Shown here in pieces: positions 54,001 through 64,000 of a stretch of 64,000 nucleotides of DNA. Every line of letters starts with the position of its first letter. The first letter of the stretch is position 1. The stretch spans positions 188,757,726 to 188,821,725 of the forward strand of contig NC_134400.1 of NCBI RefSeq assembly GCF_050003625.1, in the 5' to 3' direction. The stretch comes from Haematobia irritans (Eukaryota; Arthropoda; Insecta; Diptera; Muscidae). A program made the position numbers and the translations under genes. The notes below the pieces were generated by a model. The model was not told the origin of the DNA. It saw nothing but the letters and a program-made list of their open reading frames with translations, and searched no databases.

Positions 54001-57000
54001 TTGTCAGAATTTTATTTCTATAGAAAATTTTGTCACACTTTTACTTCTATAGAAAATTTTTTCAAAATTTTATTTCTATAGAAAATGTTGTCAAAATTTT
54101 ATTCTATAGAAAATTTTGTCAAAATTTTATTCTATAGAAAATTTGGTCAAAATTTTATTATATAGAAAATTTTGTCAAAATTTTATTCTATAGGAAATTT
54201 GGTCAAAATTTTATTTCTATAGAAAATTTTGTCAAAATTTTATTTCCATAGAAAATTTTGTCAAAATTGTATTTCTATAGAAAATTTTGTCAAAATTTTA
54301 TTTCTATAGAAAATTTTGTCAAAATTTTATTTCTATAGAAAATTTTGTCAAAATTTTATTTCTGTAGAAAATTTTGTCAAAATTTTATTTCTATACAAAA
54401 TTTTGTCAAAATTTTATTTCTATACAAAATTTTGTCAAAATTTTATTTCTATACAAAATTTTGTCAAAATTGTATTTCTATAGAAAATTTTGTCAAAATT
54501 TTATTTCTATAGAATATTTTGTCAAAATTTTATTTCTATAGAAAATTTTATTTCTATAGAAAATTTTGTTCAAATTTTATTTCTGTAGAAAATTTTGTCA
54601 ACATTTTATTTCTATAGAAAATTTTGAAAAATTTTCATTTCTATAGAAAATTTTGTCAAAATTTTATTTCTATAGAAAATTTTGTCAAAATTTTATTTCT
54701 ATAGAAATTTTTGTCAAAATTTTATTTCTATAGAAAATTTTGTCAAAATTTTATTTCTAAAGAAAATCTTGTCGAAATTTTATTTCTATAGACAATTTTG
54801 TCAATATTGTATTTCAATAGAAAATTTTGTCAAAATTTTATTTCTATAGACACTTTTCTCAAAATTTTATTTCTATAGAAAATTTTGGCAAAATTTTATT
54901 TCTATAAAAAATTTGTCAAAATTTATTTCTATAGAAAATTTTGTTAAAATTTTATTTCTATAGAAAAGTTTGTCAAAATATTATTTCTATAGAAAATTTT
55001 TGTCAAAATTTTATTTCTACAGAAACTTTTTTCCAAATTTTATTTCTAAAGAAAATCTCGTCGAAATTTTATTTCCATACACAATTTTGTCAAAATTTTA
55101 TTTGTATAAAAAATTTTGTCAAAATTTTATTTCTATAGAAAATTTTGTCAAAATTTTATTTCTATATAAAATTTTGTCAAAATTTTATTTCTATATAAAA
55201 TTTTGTCAAAATTTTATTTCTATAGAAAATTTTGTGAAAATTATATTTCTTTAGAAAATTTTGTCAAAATTTTATTTCTATAGAAAATTTTGTCAAAATT
55301 TTATTTCTATAGAAAATTTTGTCAAAATTTTATTTCTATAGAAAATTTTGTCAAAATTTTATTTCTATAGAAAATTTTGTCAAAATTTTATTTCTATAGA
55401 AAATTTTGTGAAAATTATATTTCTTTAGAAAATTTTGTCAAAATTTTAGTTCTATAGAAAATTTTGTCAAAATTTTAGTTCTATAGAAAATTTTGTCAAA
55501 ATTTTATTTCTATAGAAGAGTTTGTCAAAATTTTATTTCTAAAGAAAATGCTGTCGAAATTTTATTTCTATAGAAAATTTTGTCAACATTTTATTTCTAT
55601 AGAAAATTTTGTGAAAATTATATTTCTATAGACAATTTTGTCAACATTTTGTTTCTATAGAAAATTTTGTGAAAATTTTATTTCTATAGAAAATTTTGTG
55701 AAAATTATATTTCTATAGACAATTTTGTCAAAATGTTATTTCTATAGAAAATTTGGTCAACATTTTATTTCTATAGAAATTTTTCTCAAAAGTTTATTTT
55801 TATAGAAAATTTTCTCAAAATTTTATTTTTATAACAAAAACATTTTGATGCTCTCGGACTTCAATCCAAATTTTGGGGTTTGAGATTCCTCTAAAAACGA
55901 AATGGCAAATTGTTTATACCCATCTATGCTATGGTACTCATAATGGCATACAATAGAAGAGATCCCTAGGCTATACAATAAAATATTTACGTTCGAACTT
56001 ACCTCATCTACAGGTATTGTCATATCCAAATCTGACCATTCGTTTTCTTGACGGAAACGTTTAACAATATTCGTATGTGGAGATGTAGACGCCAATACTC
56101 GAGGATATTTGAATTCTTTCTTCGATGGTGTGGCCCCAGTTGCAGTATAGGTTTTAAGTTCATTCTTTCGGAATGTCTCCAAATCTCCGGAACAACCTTG
56201 CATTTGTTTTTTATACTCATTCGAGTAGTTTTTCAAAAATTGATTTAAACTAAAATTGAAACTTTTAGCAGCTGTTAAATGGTGTCGTGAACGATTGATA
56301 CCATCCTCAAGTGATGCAGAGAGAGCTTCGGATTTGGTCTTGTGTTGTTCACGATATTCGGAACAGACGCGTTTCACTTGTGGTCCATATGCCTGTAAAG
56401 TTTCCTTTAATTTATCATAATGGATGGTATCGCTTTGTGATTTTGTTTCCAAAAATTTAGTAGTTTCTTGGACTTTATTATCCACTTGTATATTTAGAGT
56501 GGAACATTTCACAACATTTTGATCTATACAAAGTTCAATGTTACTGGTTAGCTTATCAACCAATTTACAATTCTCATCCAAGGCATTGGCATTTTTCTCT
56601 AGGAAAGTATTCTTTAGTATTGACGAGCCCTCAACTTGGGCAGTGATAAAATGTTGTGCCTTCTCCAATGTATCCAAATTGGATGAAATTTTATTGGCAC
56701 ATGTGGATCGTTGTTTTTGCAGTTCATTCATTTCTCTTTGGAAATTTTCCATTAACTTTTGTTCCTTCTCTATGAGGACTCTTTCTTCATTTAATGAAGC
56801 GGTTATTTGTTCAAGTTCTTGTAAATTTTCCAAAGTTTTTTGCTTTATGGCATCCATTTCGGTTTGTATACGTTTCGAGTGCTGTTGTAATTTTGTATTG
56901 CTTTCAGTTAATTTCTCCTTAATTGTGTCCCGCATATTTGCCAAGGATTGTTGTTGTTGTTCATTAGAGCACTCTAGAGCTTCTAGGCTTTCTTTTATTT

Positions 57001-60000
57001 GAGCCTTTATTTTGAGTTCCTTGTCTTTCAACTCATTTAGGAATTTCACATCAGTCTCCCTATGTTCTTCATCCAATTTGGTTAAGGATGTAGTAAATGT
57101 TTCACTAATTGAAGTAATTGTATTTTCATAAGATTCCAACATTTCTCGTAGAGTTTTAACATGCTGTCGACTTGAATCAATAAGTGTATACTGAATGTCT
57201 GAAGTATTAACTATAAAAAAAGGAAAGATTTTAGTGATATGATACAGGAACAATACACAAAATTGTATCCAAAGATCATTGATTGATTAAATGTATAAAT
57301 AATAAATGTATTTTGCAAGGTGACTTAGACTGACCCCCACCATAATTACGTGAGAAGATCCGTCACTGGGTTTAGCAATCAGAATCAGAGAAAGTTGATT
57401 AGGATGATTTCAGAATCTACACCGATTTTACCTTCAATAAGTCTACTTTTTGTGATCTACAAATTTTGAAATAACATCAAATGTCGATTGACTCAATTTT
57501 GAAGATTACAAAAAGTGACCACTTTTCAATCATTGTTGACATATAGTCGATTAGTTGTAAAGTCGACTTTCTACTTTGAATGAACAGGGAGTTTTTCGTT
57601 CCGTTTGCCAAAGATGTTCGGATCATATTCTCGTATTTTTAAAAATTTAAATTATGTTAATTATAGCTAACTGAAAAAAAACTTCGGTTTCGATTAATCT
57701 GTCTCTTTACTCCGAAGGCCTATATAAGTGGCATTGCTCTAGAGCGACACTCATTATTGACTCATCTTGAAGTTTTACTTCCCTCCAATCCCAGGACGGT
57801 GGTTACAAAAACCGACCTATGATATTCTCTAAATCTTACCCAATTCATCCTCTATGCTATGAATAAAATTATCATGTTTTTCTTCAAACTGTTGTAGGCA
57901 TCCGTCCATTTGATCAAAATTTTCAAACATACGCTCTGCAAAACGTTCACAAGCCGTTTGAATTTGAACATCAACATTTTTACGACGATCAATAGTTTCC
58001 TAAAATAAGACCATATAAATAAATAAAAAAAAAAAAAACAAATTGAATAAAATTCCCTTCCAACTTACGTGCAAAGCTTCTGTATCCTTTGTTGCTACAT
58101 CAGCAACTTGCAATATTTGTGTTGCTTGATTTTTTAACTCTTCCTCCGTTTTCACATGAGACTCTAGCAATATCTTTTTCTCTTTGTAACGTCTTTTGGT
58201 GGTGTGTAAGACTTTTTTAGTATTCAATAGGGCTCCCTTGGTCGTTTGTAAATGGTCTTCCTTTTTTTGCAACTCAGCTGTCTTTTCCACTAAATTTAAG
58301 CTAACCTCATTGAAAATTTTCTCCTTTGATGACAGTTCATCCTTGAGAGCTTTAAGCAAGTGAACTTTTTCATTGAGTTCACGTGTTTGTGAATCCATTT
58401 TAAGTGTCATCTCATTGTATGTTTCTGTGGCCAAATAAATACCATTTTTGTCGCGGGCAGCCATTAGATCGCGTTTAAGTTTGTCAATTTCTTCGGTATA
58501 TTCTTTGAGAACAGTTTTCTTGGTAAGTTTTTGATTAACTTCCGGTTTATTTTGAATATTTTTAGCTCGATGAGCATATTCAAGAGTACTAAGGGTTTCT
58601 TCGACATCCTTGTGACCAGGAGATATTGTAGCAATAATAGATGTTTTTGTTCTACCACCTGGAATTAGAAACAGGGGAATTGAAGATCACTCATACATGA
58701 AAAAGAATCTCATAAATATTTTTCCAATTAAAATTTTAGATGAATTTTAAAAAACATTTAATTAAAAATTAAAATTTACTTTTATTCTTATATTTTTGTA
58801 TAGATTAAAATTTTTTAGCGGCAGAACACTATTATTAACTTCATTTGGCTTATTTTGTCTTAACAAAAATTGAAAATTAAATTTTGAACAAAAAATTTTT
58901 TTTTTTAAGATTAAAATAAATCATAAAAATAAATTATATGAATTATTTTTTAATATGACCAATTAATTTTTTAATTGACGATGGTAATTGATACTATTCA
59001 GATAATGAAGCCGTCGGTTTTAGCTGTCGCCGAGCGTTTTTTGCACGTCAACGCAGCCGCCGAATATGTCGACCCATCTCAACTCAAATTTAGCCGCCAA
59101 TTAAACAAAAATATTAATTTAAATGTGAAAAATGTATTCATAGTTGTTGTATTTTTGCCAAAATTTTGTATTAATCAATATCAAGTAGCTATAATAATTT
59201 TGCAAATAGCACAGAAAATTTTAATTAAATGCAAATTTGATTTTCAGATTGGTTGTACAACTAATCTCACTACCATTCGAACAACTTCAAATTAATCTTA
59301 ACATCTTAATTGAGTTTTAAAAAATATTCAATTAAAAATTTAATTGATTCAACAATTTTTTTTAATTGAAACAAAAATCAATCAGAAAAATTAATAGTAT
59401 CAATTAGTTTTTTAATTGATACTATCATTTCTGTGACTGAAGATATTTCAATTAAAAAATTAATTGGATCAATTAATTTCGTGATTGAATCAGAATTGAT
59501 TGAATTTTTTGTGTATGATTAAGAAAATTTCAATTAAAAATGGGATCAATTAATTCCGAGTTTGAATACAAAAAAAAAATTGTTATAGTGTTAGGTAGTA
59601 TTCAACTTTATCTATAAAAACTTTATCATTATTTCCAGCCTCGCGTTAAACTTTTCTTCTTCGCCAGACTATATTGAGTACAGGGACTACAACAACATAG
59701 ATTGGGACGGTTTTATGGAATGTGTTGGCCACTTTGATCCATATGTTGTCTTCAATGCTATGCTATACTAAGTGGGCATATATTTCTTCACTTTTTACTG
59801 ATCTTTTTTCTTATGTGCCCACAGTAAGAAGGAGGGTTCGTAAGGTTAGGAATTGGATGCATGCTGAGGATATTAGGTTCTCAAGATCTCTTAGAAATCT
59901 TTCTTTTGCTGCTTTTCAAGCGAATAGGACTCAGGACAATTGGAGAACTTATTGTAAGTACCGCAATAAAGCTAAATCGGTTATTAGGAAAGCTAGGAGG

Positions 60001-63000
60001 AAACATTTGTCTGGTCTCTTTGAAGGGTTGGACTCTTCTGGCTTGTGGAAGCTACTTCGTAACTCTGGATGTGTTGGTGAGGATTTTGTGGACTCTAACT
60101 TGGATGTTAATGATGTCAATCGATTTTTCACAGGTGTATCTTCTTCTTCAAATTATTTTGAGGATTTGGACCTAAATGGCTTGATAGAGTCTGAGTCATC
60201 CTTCTCTTTCCACTGTATAGATGAGTTTGAGTTGGTTGAGGCCATGGGATAGGATTACCTACAAGTCAGTTGGGATTGACGGAATTAACATTACTTTTTT
60301 GAGGATAATCATTCCATATGTTTCCACCATTATCTTGGATCTGGTAAACTCCATTTTGACAACATCTGTGTTCCCATCCGAATGGAAAGCGCTCGAATAG
60401 TTCCGATTCCTAAAACGCGCATAGTCTCTGGACCTGAGGATCTTCGACCGATCTCGATATTGCCTACTGTATCGAAGGTGGTTGAGCACGTTTTGAAGGG
60501 TCAACTGCTTGAGATGTCGTCTAATTTGTTGCACAGTTCTCAATTTGCTTTTCGTCGAGGTCTTAATACGACACATTTGCTTCTTTCGTTTACTGATTCC
60601 ATTCGGGCTGAAATTAATGACGGGAAATTGAGTACGCTTGTATCACTAGATCTATCCAAGGCATTCAACTCTATTAATCATTTGCGATTGGTTGCCAAAC
60701 TCAATGATGAGTTCAATTTTTCTCCTTCTGCTTGCAGGCTTGTATATTCCTATATATGTAATAGGTCCCAATTTGTTGTTCTCAATTGTGCTCAGTCTGG
60801 TACTCTGCCGCTTTATTCGGGCGTACCTCAGGGCTCAGTTTTGGGTCCATTGCTTTTTATTTTATATGTGAATGGCCTATATAGATATACCGATTCCAGG
60901 AGTTGTAAGACATTCATGTTCGCTGGTGACATTTTCTTACTATTTAATGGCGCTAGTTCTTCATCTGAAATTTTTGAGAGTGATGTCAATTCCTGTCTAG
61001 ATCGCTTTCTGGTGTTCTATTAACCATCTCACAGTGAACGCGTTGAAAAGCAGAGCTATGGTATTTAGGTCGTCTAGAGGTTCGTTTGCATGTCCTGGGT
61101 CAGGAGGAGTTTCAGATGGTGGACAGGCATCGTTGCTTGAGTGTAATCATTGATACTGATCTTTCTTTTCAATATCATATCGATTCCGTATCAGGTAGAG
61201 TTTGGGGGACATTGCGCAGGATTTATGGGACCAACTTATTTTTGCCTCTTACGGTTAAAATTAAATTGGCTCATACTCTATTGATGTCCCTAGTATTATA
61301 TGGACTAGAAGTTGTTTTTGGAACTTGCGACTTGAATCTTGCAACATTTTTCTAAGTTGAAGCGCATTGTCAATGTGATTGTACGCTTTGTATATAATGT
61401 AAGGCGTAGAAATTCCATTTCTGCACATGTAGTACGATTTCTTGGATGTTCGTTTAGGAGATTTGTTGATTATCGCAATCTCCTATTGTTTTATAACATC
61501 ATCCACACTTCTAGACCTTTCGATTTGGTTTCCGTTTTTACCTTTTCGCGTTCTATTAGAAATGTTCAGATATTTGCTCCTCGTATAAGGAGGAATATTT
61601 ATGCCAGATCTTTTGTGGTTGGAATCGATTGCCTCTAGAACTACGCATTTTTTCTTATTGTAATAACGCATTTCGTCTCAAACTCGTGGAATATATGGCT
61701 AGTGCTACCTAAACTGTAAGGTTCTTGGACGATTTACATCCATCTATTGCATACACACTTGGTATATTCTATGGAACTCCTATGTATTTTTAAGTTATTT
61801 ATTTTATGTTGACTTGCACTGTATATGGGACCAATTTCCACTTATTTAATCGCTATTTTAATAATCACTACTACTCTTGCGGCTGGGGAGCCAATTAAGT
61901 TAGTTTCTTCTTAGTTTAAGGTATTAACTTGTTTACATTATATCGATGGCTCAGTATTTGATGTAATATATTTTTATAGGCCTCTATTTGCTTTGTATTA
62001 CAGAATTTTTGAATAAATAAAAAATAAATAAAAATAAAAAAAACTTGGAATTTTTGCCCCTTTCACTTTTTTAAAAGTACATAGTTCTTTTAGCGGAATT
62101 TCGGAATAAATTTTTAAAACAAATATTTTAAATTTACTAATAAAACAAACATGAAATTTCCCCCAATATACTTCGTAGTACAATTGCTCCCACAGGTTTT
62201 TTATTTTACAAAATATGCATACCCATACTCACCCAATGATTCCTGCAATAAACGCGTCAATTTCGACTCACGATATGGTATATGAGGTGTACGTTCCACT
62301 AAAGCGGTGATAACTCTTCCCAAAGTTAGCAAGGACTGATTTATATTGACAGTCTCTCGAACACGGACGGCTTTCTCATTGCCAGCTTTTGAAACATTTT
62401 CGCTACCAGCCAAATCGACTAAATTCAATTTGCCAATTTTAAGCATTTCCTCACCATCAATTCCATTTTCTTTGATATGTACCAGAATGGAGAATACAGT
62501 ATGCGAACGAGATGATTGAGCATTCATTAGTGTTGATGCTGTACGACGACGTTCTTGACCTTTTTCCAATAGTTTGTAGACATCATCTTTGCTATGTACA
62601 GGAATTTCCTCCAAACCCTGGATTATAACAGAACCCTTTTTCGTACTATCATCAAAAATGCGTATTTTTGTATTATCATCGGTGGATAGTAAATCGAAGA
62701 GTTCTTCATTGTATAATTCAAGATAGGATATACGCATAGAGAATTCCACTTCCATCATACGTAATTCATCGAAGAGGTGACATAGAGCGCGTGGTATTAT
62801 GCCAATATCAGAATCCTGCAATATGAGAAAACAACGAATGAGTCATTTTCTAATAAATAAAAACCGAAACGCAACTCCTTATCAAAGGCTTTATTGATTG
62901 GCAATAAAAAAAAACTGGTCTGACTGGTCTTTTGTGCAGCATCATTTTTGTTGCTTTTTTCTACCTGCTTTTCTAATATTCCTATACTATACTTACATCT

Positions 63001-63458
63001 TCCCAAGATGATTTCAATTCAGCGGACTGATTTCCCACCATTGTGTGTGTTTTACCCGTACCAGTTTGGCCATAAGCGAAAACAGTACAATTGTATCCGG
63101 ATAGAACCTCTTCGATGAGTGGTCCCACCACAGCAGAATATACATCGACTTGTCTAGATTCCGGTCCAAATGTACGATCAAATGTGAATTTCTTTGTCAA
63201 TTTTGAATCCAGTGTGTGGCGGGTCAATATTTCTTTGGGCGAAAGAACTTCCACAATTTCTGTTGAATGAATACATCGCTCGCGTTTATTTAAGGGCCTA
63301 GGAAAATAAAATTAAATGTTGAGAGTGCAAGAGTTTTGTTATAAGAAAAAGGGTGGCATTAATTACCTGACTCTCACATATACTTGTATATTTTGGTTAG
63401 TTTTTCGCGGCGGCTGATTCACATGCGACGAATTCTGTGAAGATGTATTCATACTCAT
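51046..63458 (-). CDS. Klp61F: Kinesin-5 (BimC/Eg5 family) mitotic motor, eight coding exons
   Basis: Exons, 5' to 3': 63367-63458, 62997-63297, 62233-62815, 58069-58658, 57840-57999, 56003-57210, 51147-51386 and 51046-51069. All are GT-AG with matching phases, giving 1,065 residues (family about 1,050-1,070). Short N-terminus; motor domain with [11 protein letters not shown]-loop GQTGTGKT (107-114), switch I NAQSSRSH (229-236), switch II DLAGSE (265-270) and the [15 protein letters not shown] end. Neck linker and long coiled coil (about 370-900) follow, then the BimC box [13 protein letters not shown] with the Cdk1-type Thr936 (equivalent to Thr933 of the fly protein), and a tail ending NKENIE. 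Homotetramers slide antiparallel spindle microtubules. Orthology to Klp61F is from architecture and length. Confidence 0.96.
51147..51386 (-). CDS. Klp61F: Kinesin-5, coding exon 7 (tail)
   Basis: 80 codons, phase 0 at both ends. Ser/Thr/Pro-rich tail with [15 protein letters not shown], typical of the disordered kinesin-5 C-terminus. Confidence 0.9.
51441..51870. repeat. Direct repeat, left copy (partner 53158-53590)
   Basis: The sequence from ATAAACATTCATTTTCTTCC through CGTGTCGATTGGGTTTTGCC and into satellite units is repeated 1,717 bp further right with few differences, in kinesin intron 6. Confidence 0.88.
51645..52066. repeat. 29-bp satellite array (reverse), kinesin intron 6
   Basis: Units with variants TTTATACGGATATTTCGTC and TCTAAAGGAAATGTTGTCG, which recur after the palindrome. 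Confidence 0.88.
52070..53111. repeat. Long inverted repeat, arms of 466/468 bp
   Basis: Left arm 52070-52535 and right arm 52644-53111 are near-identical reverse complements around a 108-bp spacer. Landmarks: ACAGTTTTAGAATCTCTCA at the left edge and its complement at the right; GCGGTTGAAGTCAGGATTTT in both arms. Arms differ only by scattered substitutions. No protein; a foldback-type element or a recent inverted duplication. Confidence 0.93.
53158..53590. repeat. Direct repeat, right copy (partner 51441-51870)
   Basis: Same sequence as the left copy with a few substitutions and a 2-3 bp indel in an A-run. Begins 46 bp after the inverted repeat. Confidence 0.88.
53365..55828. repeat. 29-bp satellite array (reverse), kinesin intron 6
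   Basis: About 80 units ending 175 bp from exon 6. The stretch 55260-55400 has several identical consecutive units, suggesting recent amplification. Confidence 0.92.
56003..57210 (-). CDS. Klp61F: Kinesin-5, coding exon 6 (coiled coil and BimC box)
   Basis: 402 full codons. Heptad-rich coiled coil ([16 protein letters not shown] onward) and the BimC box; its Thr codon is at 56129-56131. Phase-0 donor GAG|GTAAGT. The acceptor TTTTTTATAG completes a Val codon. Confidence 0.95.
57211..57839. other. Kinesin-5 intron 5
   Basis: 629 bp, no repeat family recognised. Contains GTCGATTAG/GTCGACTTT phrases but no gene. Confidence 0.6.
57840..57999 (-). CDS. Klp61F: Kinesin-5, coding exon 5
   Basis: Encodes [20 protein letters not shown]... 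to IEDEL in the coiled-coil stalk. Acceptor TTATTTTAG, donor GTAAGA. Confidence 0.93.
58069..58658 (-). CDS. Klp61F: Kinesin-5, coding exon 4 (end of motor, neck, first coiled coil)
   Basis: Starts with the conserved [15 protein letters not shown]. It continues with [20 protein letters not shown] (neck linker) and the first coiled coil. Phase-0 donor CAC|GTAAGT. The downstream intron is 69 bp. Confidence 0.95.
58659..58940. other. Kinesin-5 intron 3, part next to exon 4
   Basis: AT-rich, no element recognised. Confidence 0.5.
58941..59520. repeat. AATTAA-rich element interrupted by a GCC-rich element
   Basis: TTTTTTAATTGACGATGG and TTGATACTATT on the left and TTAATTGAGTTTT onward on the right belong to the same family as 15160 and 24535. 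The middle (58990-59290: CAACGCAGCCGCCGAATATG, ATTTAGCCGCCAATTAA, GGTTGTACAACTAATCTC) is a second copy of the element at 38735-39060. Confidence 0.6.
59640..62040 (+). mobile_element. Decayed non-LTR retrotransposon (LINE), antisense in kinesin intron 3
   Basis: About 2.4 kb, 5'-truncated, ending in an AATAAATAAAAAATAAATAA-type tail. Broken ORF pieces: 59722-60252 (RT N-terminal linker with [15 protein letters not shown]), 60382-61023 (reverse transcriptase) and 61086-61638 (C-terminal region). No target duplication identified. Confidence 0.85.
59722..61638 (+). pseudogene. LINE reverse transcriptase pseudogene
   Basis: RT motifs in order: [73 protein letters not shown] and [11 protein letters not shown]. 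The catalytic F/YADD is changed to FAGD. Stops and frameshifts occur near 60.25, 60.40, 61.02 and 61.35 kb. The missing second catalytic Asp alone would abolish activity. Clade (I/R1-like) is uncertain. Confidence 0.88.
62233..62815 (-). CDS. Klp61F: Kinesin-5, coding exon 3 (motor domain, switch I and II)
   Basis: 194 full codons from [11 protein letters not shown] to LLQESLG, with SSRSH and LVDLAGSE. Donor ATTGG|GTGAGT. The acceptor ATATTGCAG is preceded by a short 181-bp intron. Confidence 0.96.
62997..63297 (-). CDS. Klp61F: Kinesin-5, coding exon 2 (P-loop exon)
   Basis: From PLNKRERC to SSWED. Contains [17 protein letters not shown] and [13 protein letters not shown]. Acceptor TTTTCCTAG, phase-0 donor GAT|GTAAGT. 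Confidence 0.96.
63367..63458 (-). CDS. Klp61F: Kinesin-5, coding exon 1 (start)
   Basis: Start at 63458 (MSMNTSS); a second Met two codons later is an alternative. Reads into NIQVYVRVR, the first motor strand. Donor GTCAG|GTAATT. The following intron is 69 bp. Confidence 0.9.
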
Positions 63459-63628
63459 TATCAAAATCTATCAGGCTCACTACTTTTTAATTTTCACAAG
63501 TTCTTGTTGTTTTAATTGCAATTTTCTTCTTTGAAATATGTATTGCGCGGTGCTTCCTTGTCTTTTAGACGCGACAATTCGAAAAAACCGTTCCAGTGAT
63601 GGTATTTTAATCGATTATTATGTTCTGT

Positions 63629-63636
63629 TATCGATA
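63629..63636. promoter_or_regulatory. DRE (DREF-binding site), kinesin-5 promoter
   Basis: Perfect palindromic TATCGATA 171 bp upstream of the start codon. A related AATCGATT lies at about 63610. In Drosophila DREF binds TATCGATA in TATA-less promoters of replication and proliferation genes, which fits a mitotic motor. No TATA box is seen near the start. Confidence 0.65.
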
Positions 63637-63738
63637 CTTCTTCTTTTGCTGTCAAAACATAACCGATTTGTAATCGAATTTACAGTTATGCCATCGCAAG
63701 AACCAATGGTATATTCCAAAAAAAAAAACATTAACCCC

Positions 63739-63948
63739 CATTTTCATGAAGCTCCGTTAGTGCTACGTTAGCTAACGAACTTTTAAACCGTGATATCTAC
63801 ATATCTGTCATCTTGCGTATAGATTCCATATGCCAGTTAGAAACTTAACTGCTGAAAATTTTTCAGTTAAAGTTAACCGGAGAAAATATATTTATATTTT
63901 TCTTTCTGTTAACTGACAGTTAAAGCCTAACGGAGCTACATGAAAATG
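63739..63948. mobile_element. Short TIR element (MITE) upstream of kinesin-5
   Basis: The left end CATTTTCATGAAGCTCCGTT is the reverse complement (one mismatch) of the right end ending at 63948. The interior also has GTTAACTGACAGTTAA-like palindromic parts. 210 bp, non-coding. Target duplication not clear. Confidence 0.6.
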
Positions 63949-64000
63949 ACCGTAAATTTGAAACCGAATTGAAAACAAAGACCTTACAAACCAATTAGAA

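Noticed and set aside
56538..57002. A 154-codon + strand frame opposite kinesin-5 exon 6
   Set aside because: Antisense of a Lys/Glu/Leu-rich coiled coil, which commonly leaves open Ser/Phe/Cys-rich frames.
63538..63771. A 77-codon + strand frame upstream of kinesin-5
   Set aside because: No domain or signal. It spans the DRE and the left end of a MITE and has an AAAA-rich, lysine-run end. Most likely promoter sequence.

Overview
This is nuclear DNA of a fly, most likely a calyptrate (muscid-type) dipteran. The evidence is split genes with GT-AG introns, a kinesin-5 of 1,065 codons (close to Drosophila Klp61F), mini-me/DINE-1-like elements with (TA)n and (GTCY)n cores, tRNA-derived SINEs, Tc1/mariner relatives and very AT-rich introns. 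The assignment below family level is an inference. Nothing bacterial, plasmid-like or CRISPR-like is present.

Three protein-coding genes can be supported. (1) A two-pore-domain potassium channel (K2P) on the + strand, 11829-50666, six coding exons and 795 residues, with a 31-kb second intron. (2) A secreted Gly/Pro/Tyr-rich protein of 301 residues on the - strand, 18943-19848, lying inside that intron. (3) A kinesin-5 mitotic motor on the - strand, 51046-63458, eight coding exons and 1,065 residues. The channel and the motor converge tail to tail, with stop codons 379 bp apart and poly(A) signals that imply overlapping 3' ends. A perfect DRE (TATCGATA) lies about 170 bp upstream of the kinesin start codon.

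Most of the rest is repeats. A 29-bp satellite with palindromic cores forms arrays in both orientations throughout: 4.3-11.2, 12.6-18.6, 20.4-24.1, 26-28.7, 32.8-37.3 and 51.6-55.8 kb. Its edges repeatedly coincide with transposon-like ends, and one short array lies inside a hAT-like MITE with an 8-bp target duplication (123-711). Mini-me/DINE-1-like elements occur at 0.9-4.1, 13.1-14.3, 26.6-28.3, 29.8-31.6, 33.3-34.5 and 43-45.4 kb. Two defective DD37E mariner-like elements (41.6-42.8 and 43.6-44.9 kb), two SINEs with 13-bp target duplications, decayed non-LTR retrotransposons (47.6-50.0 and 59.6-62.0 kb) and several long inverted repeats complete the picture. The most striking inverted repeat has 466/468-bp arms and lies in the sixth kinesin intron.

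The genes share no pathway: a membrane leak channel, an extracellular structural-type protein and a spindle motor. What links them is position (nesting, convergence) and shared repeat invasion of their introns. All repeat boundaries were read by eye and are approximate unless a target duplication is given.
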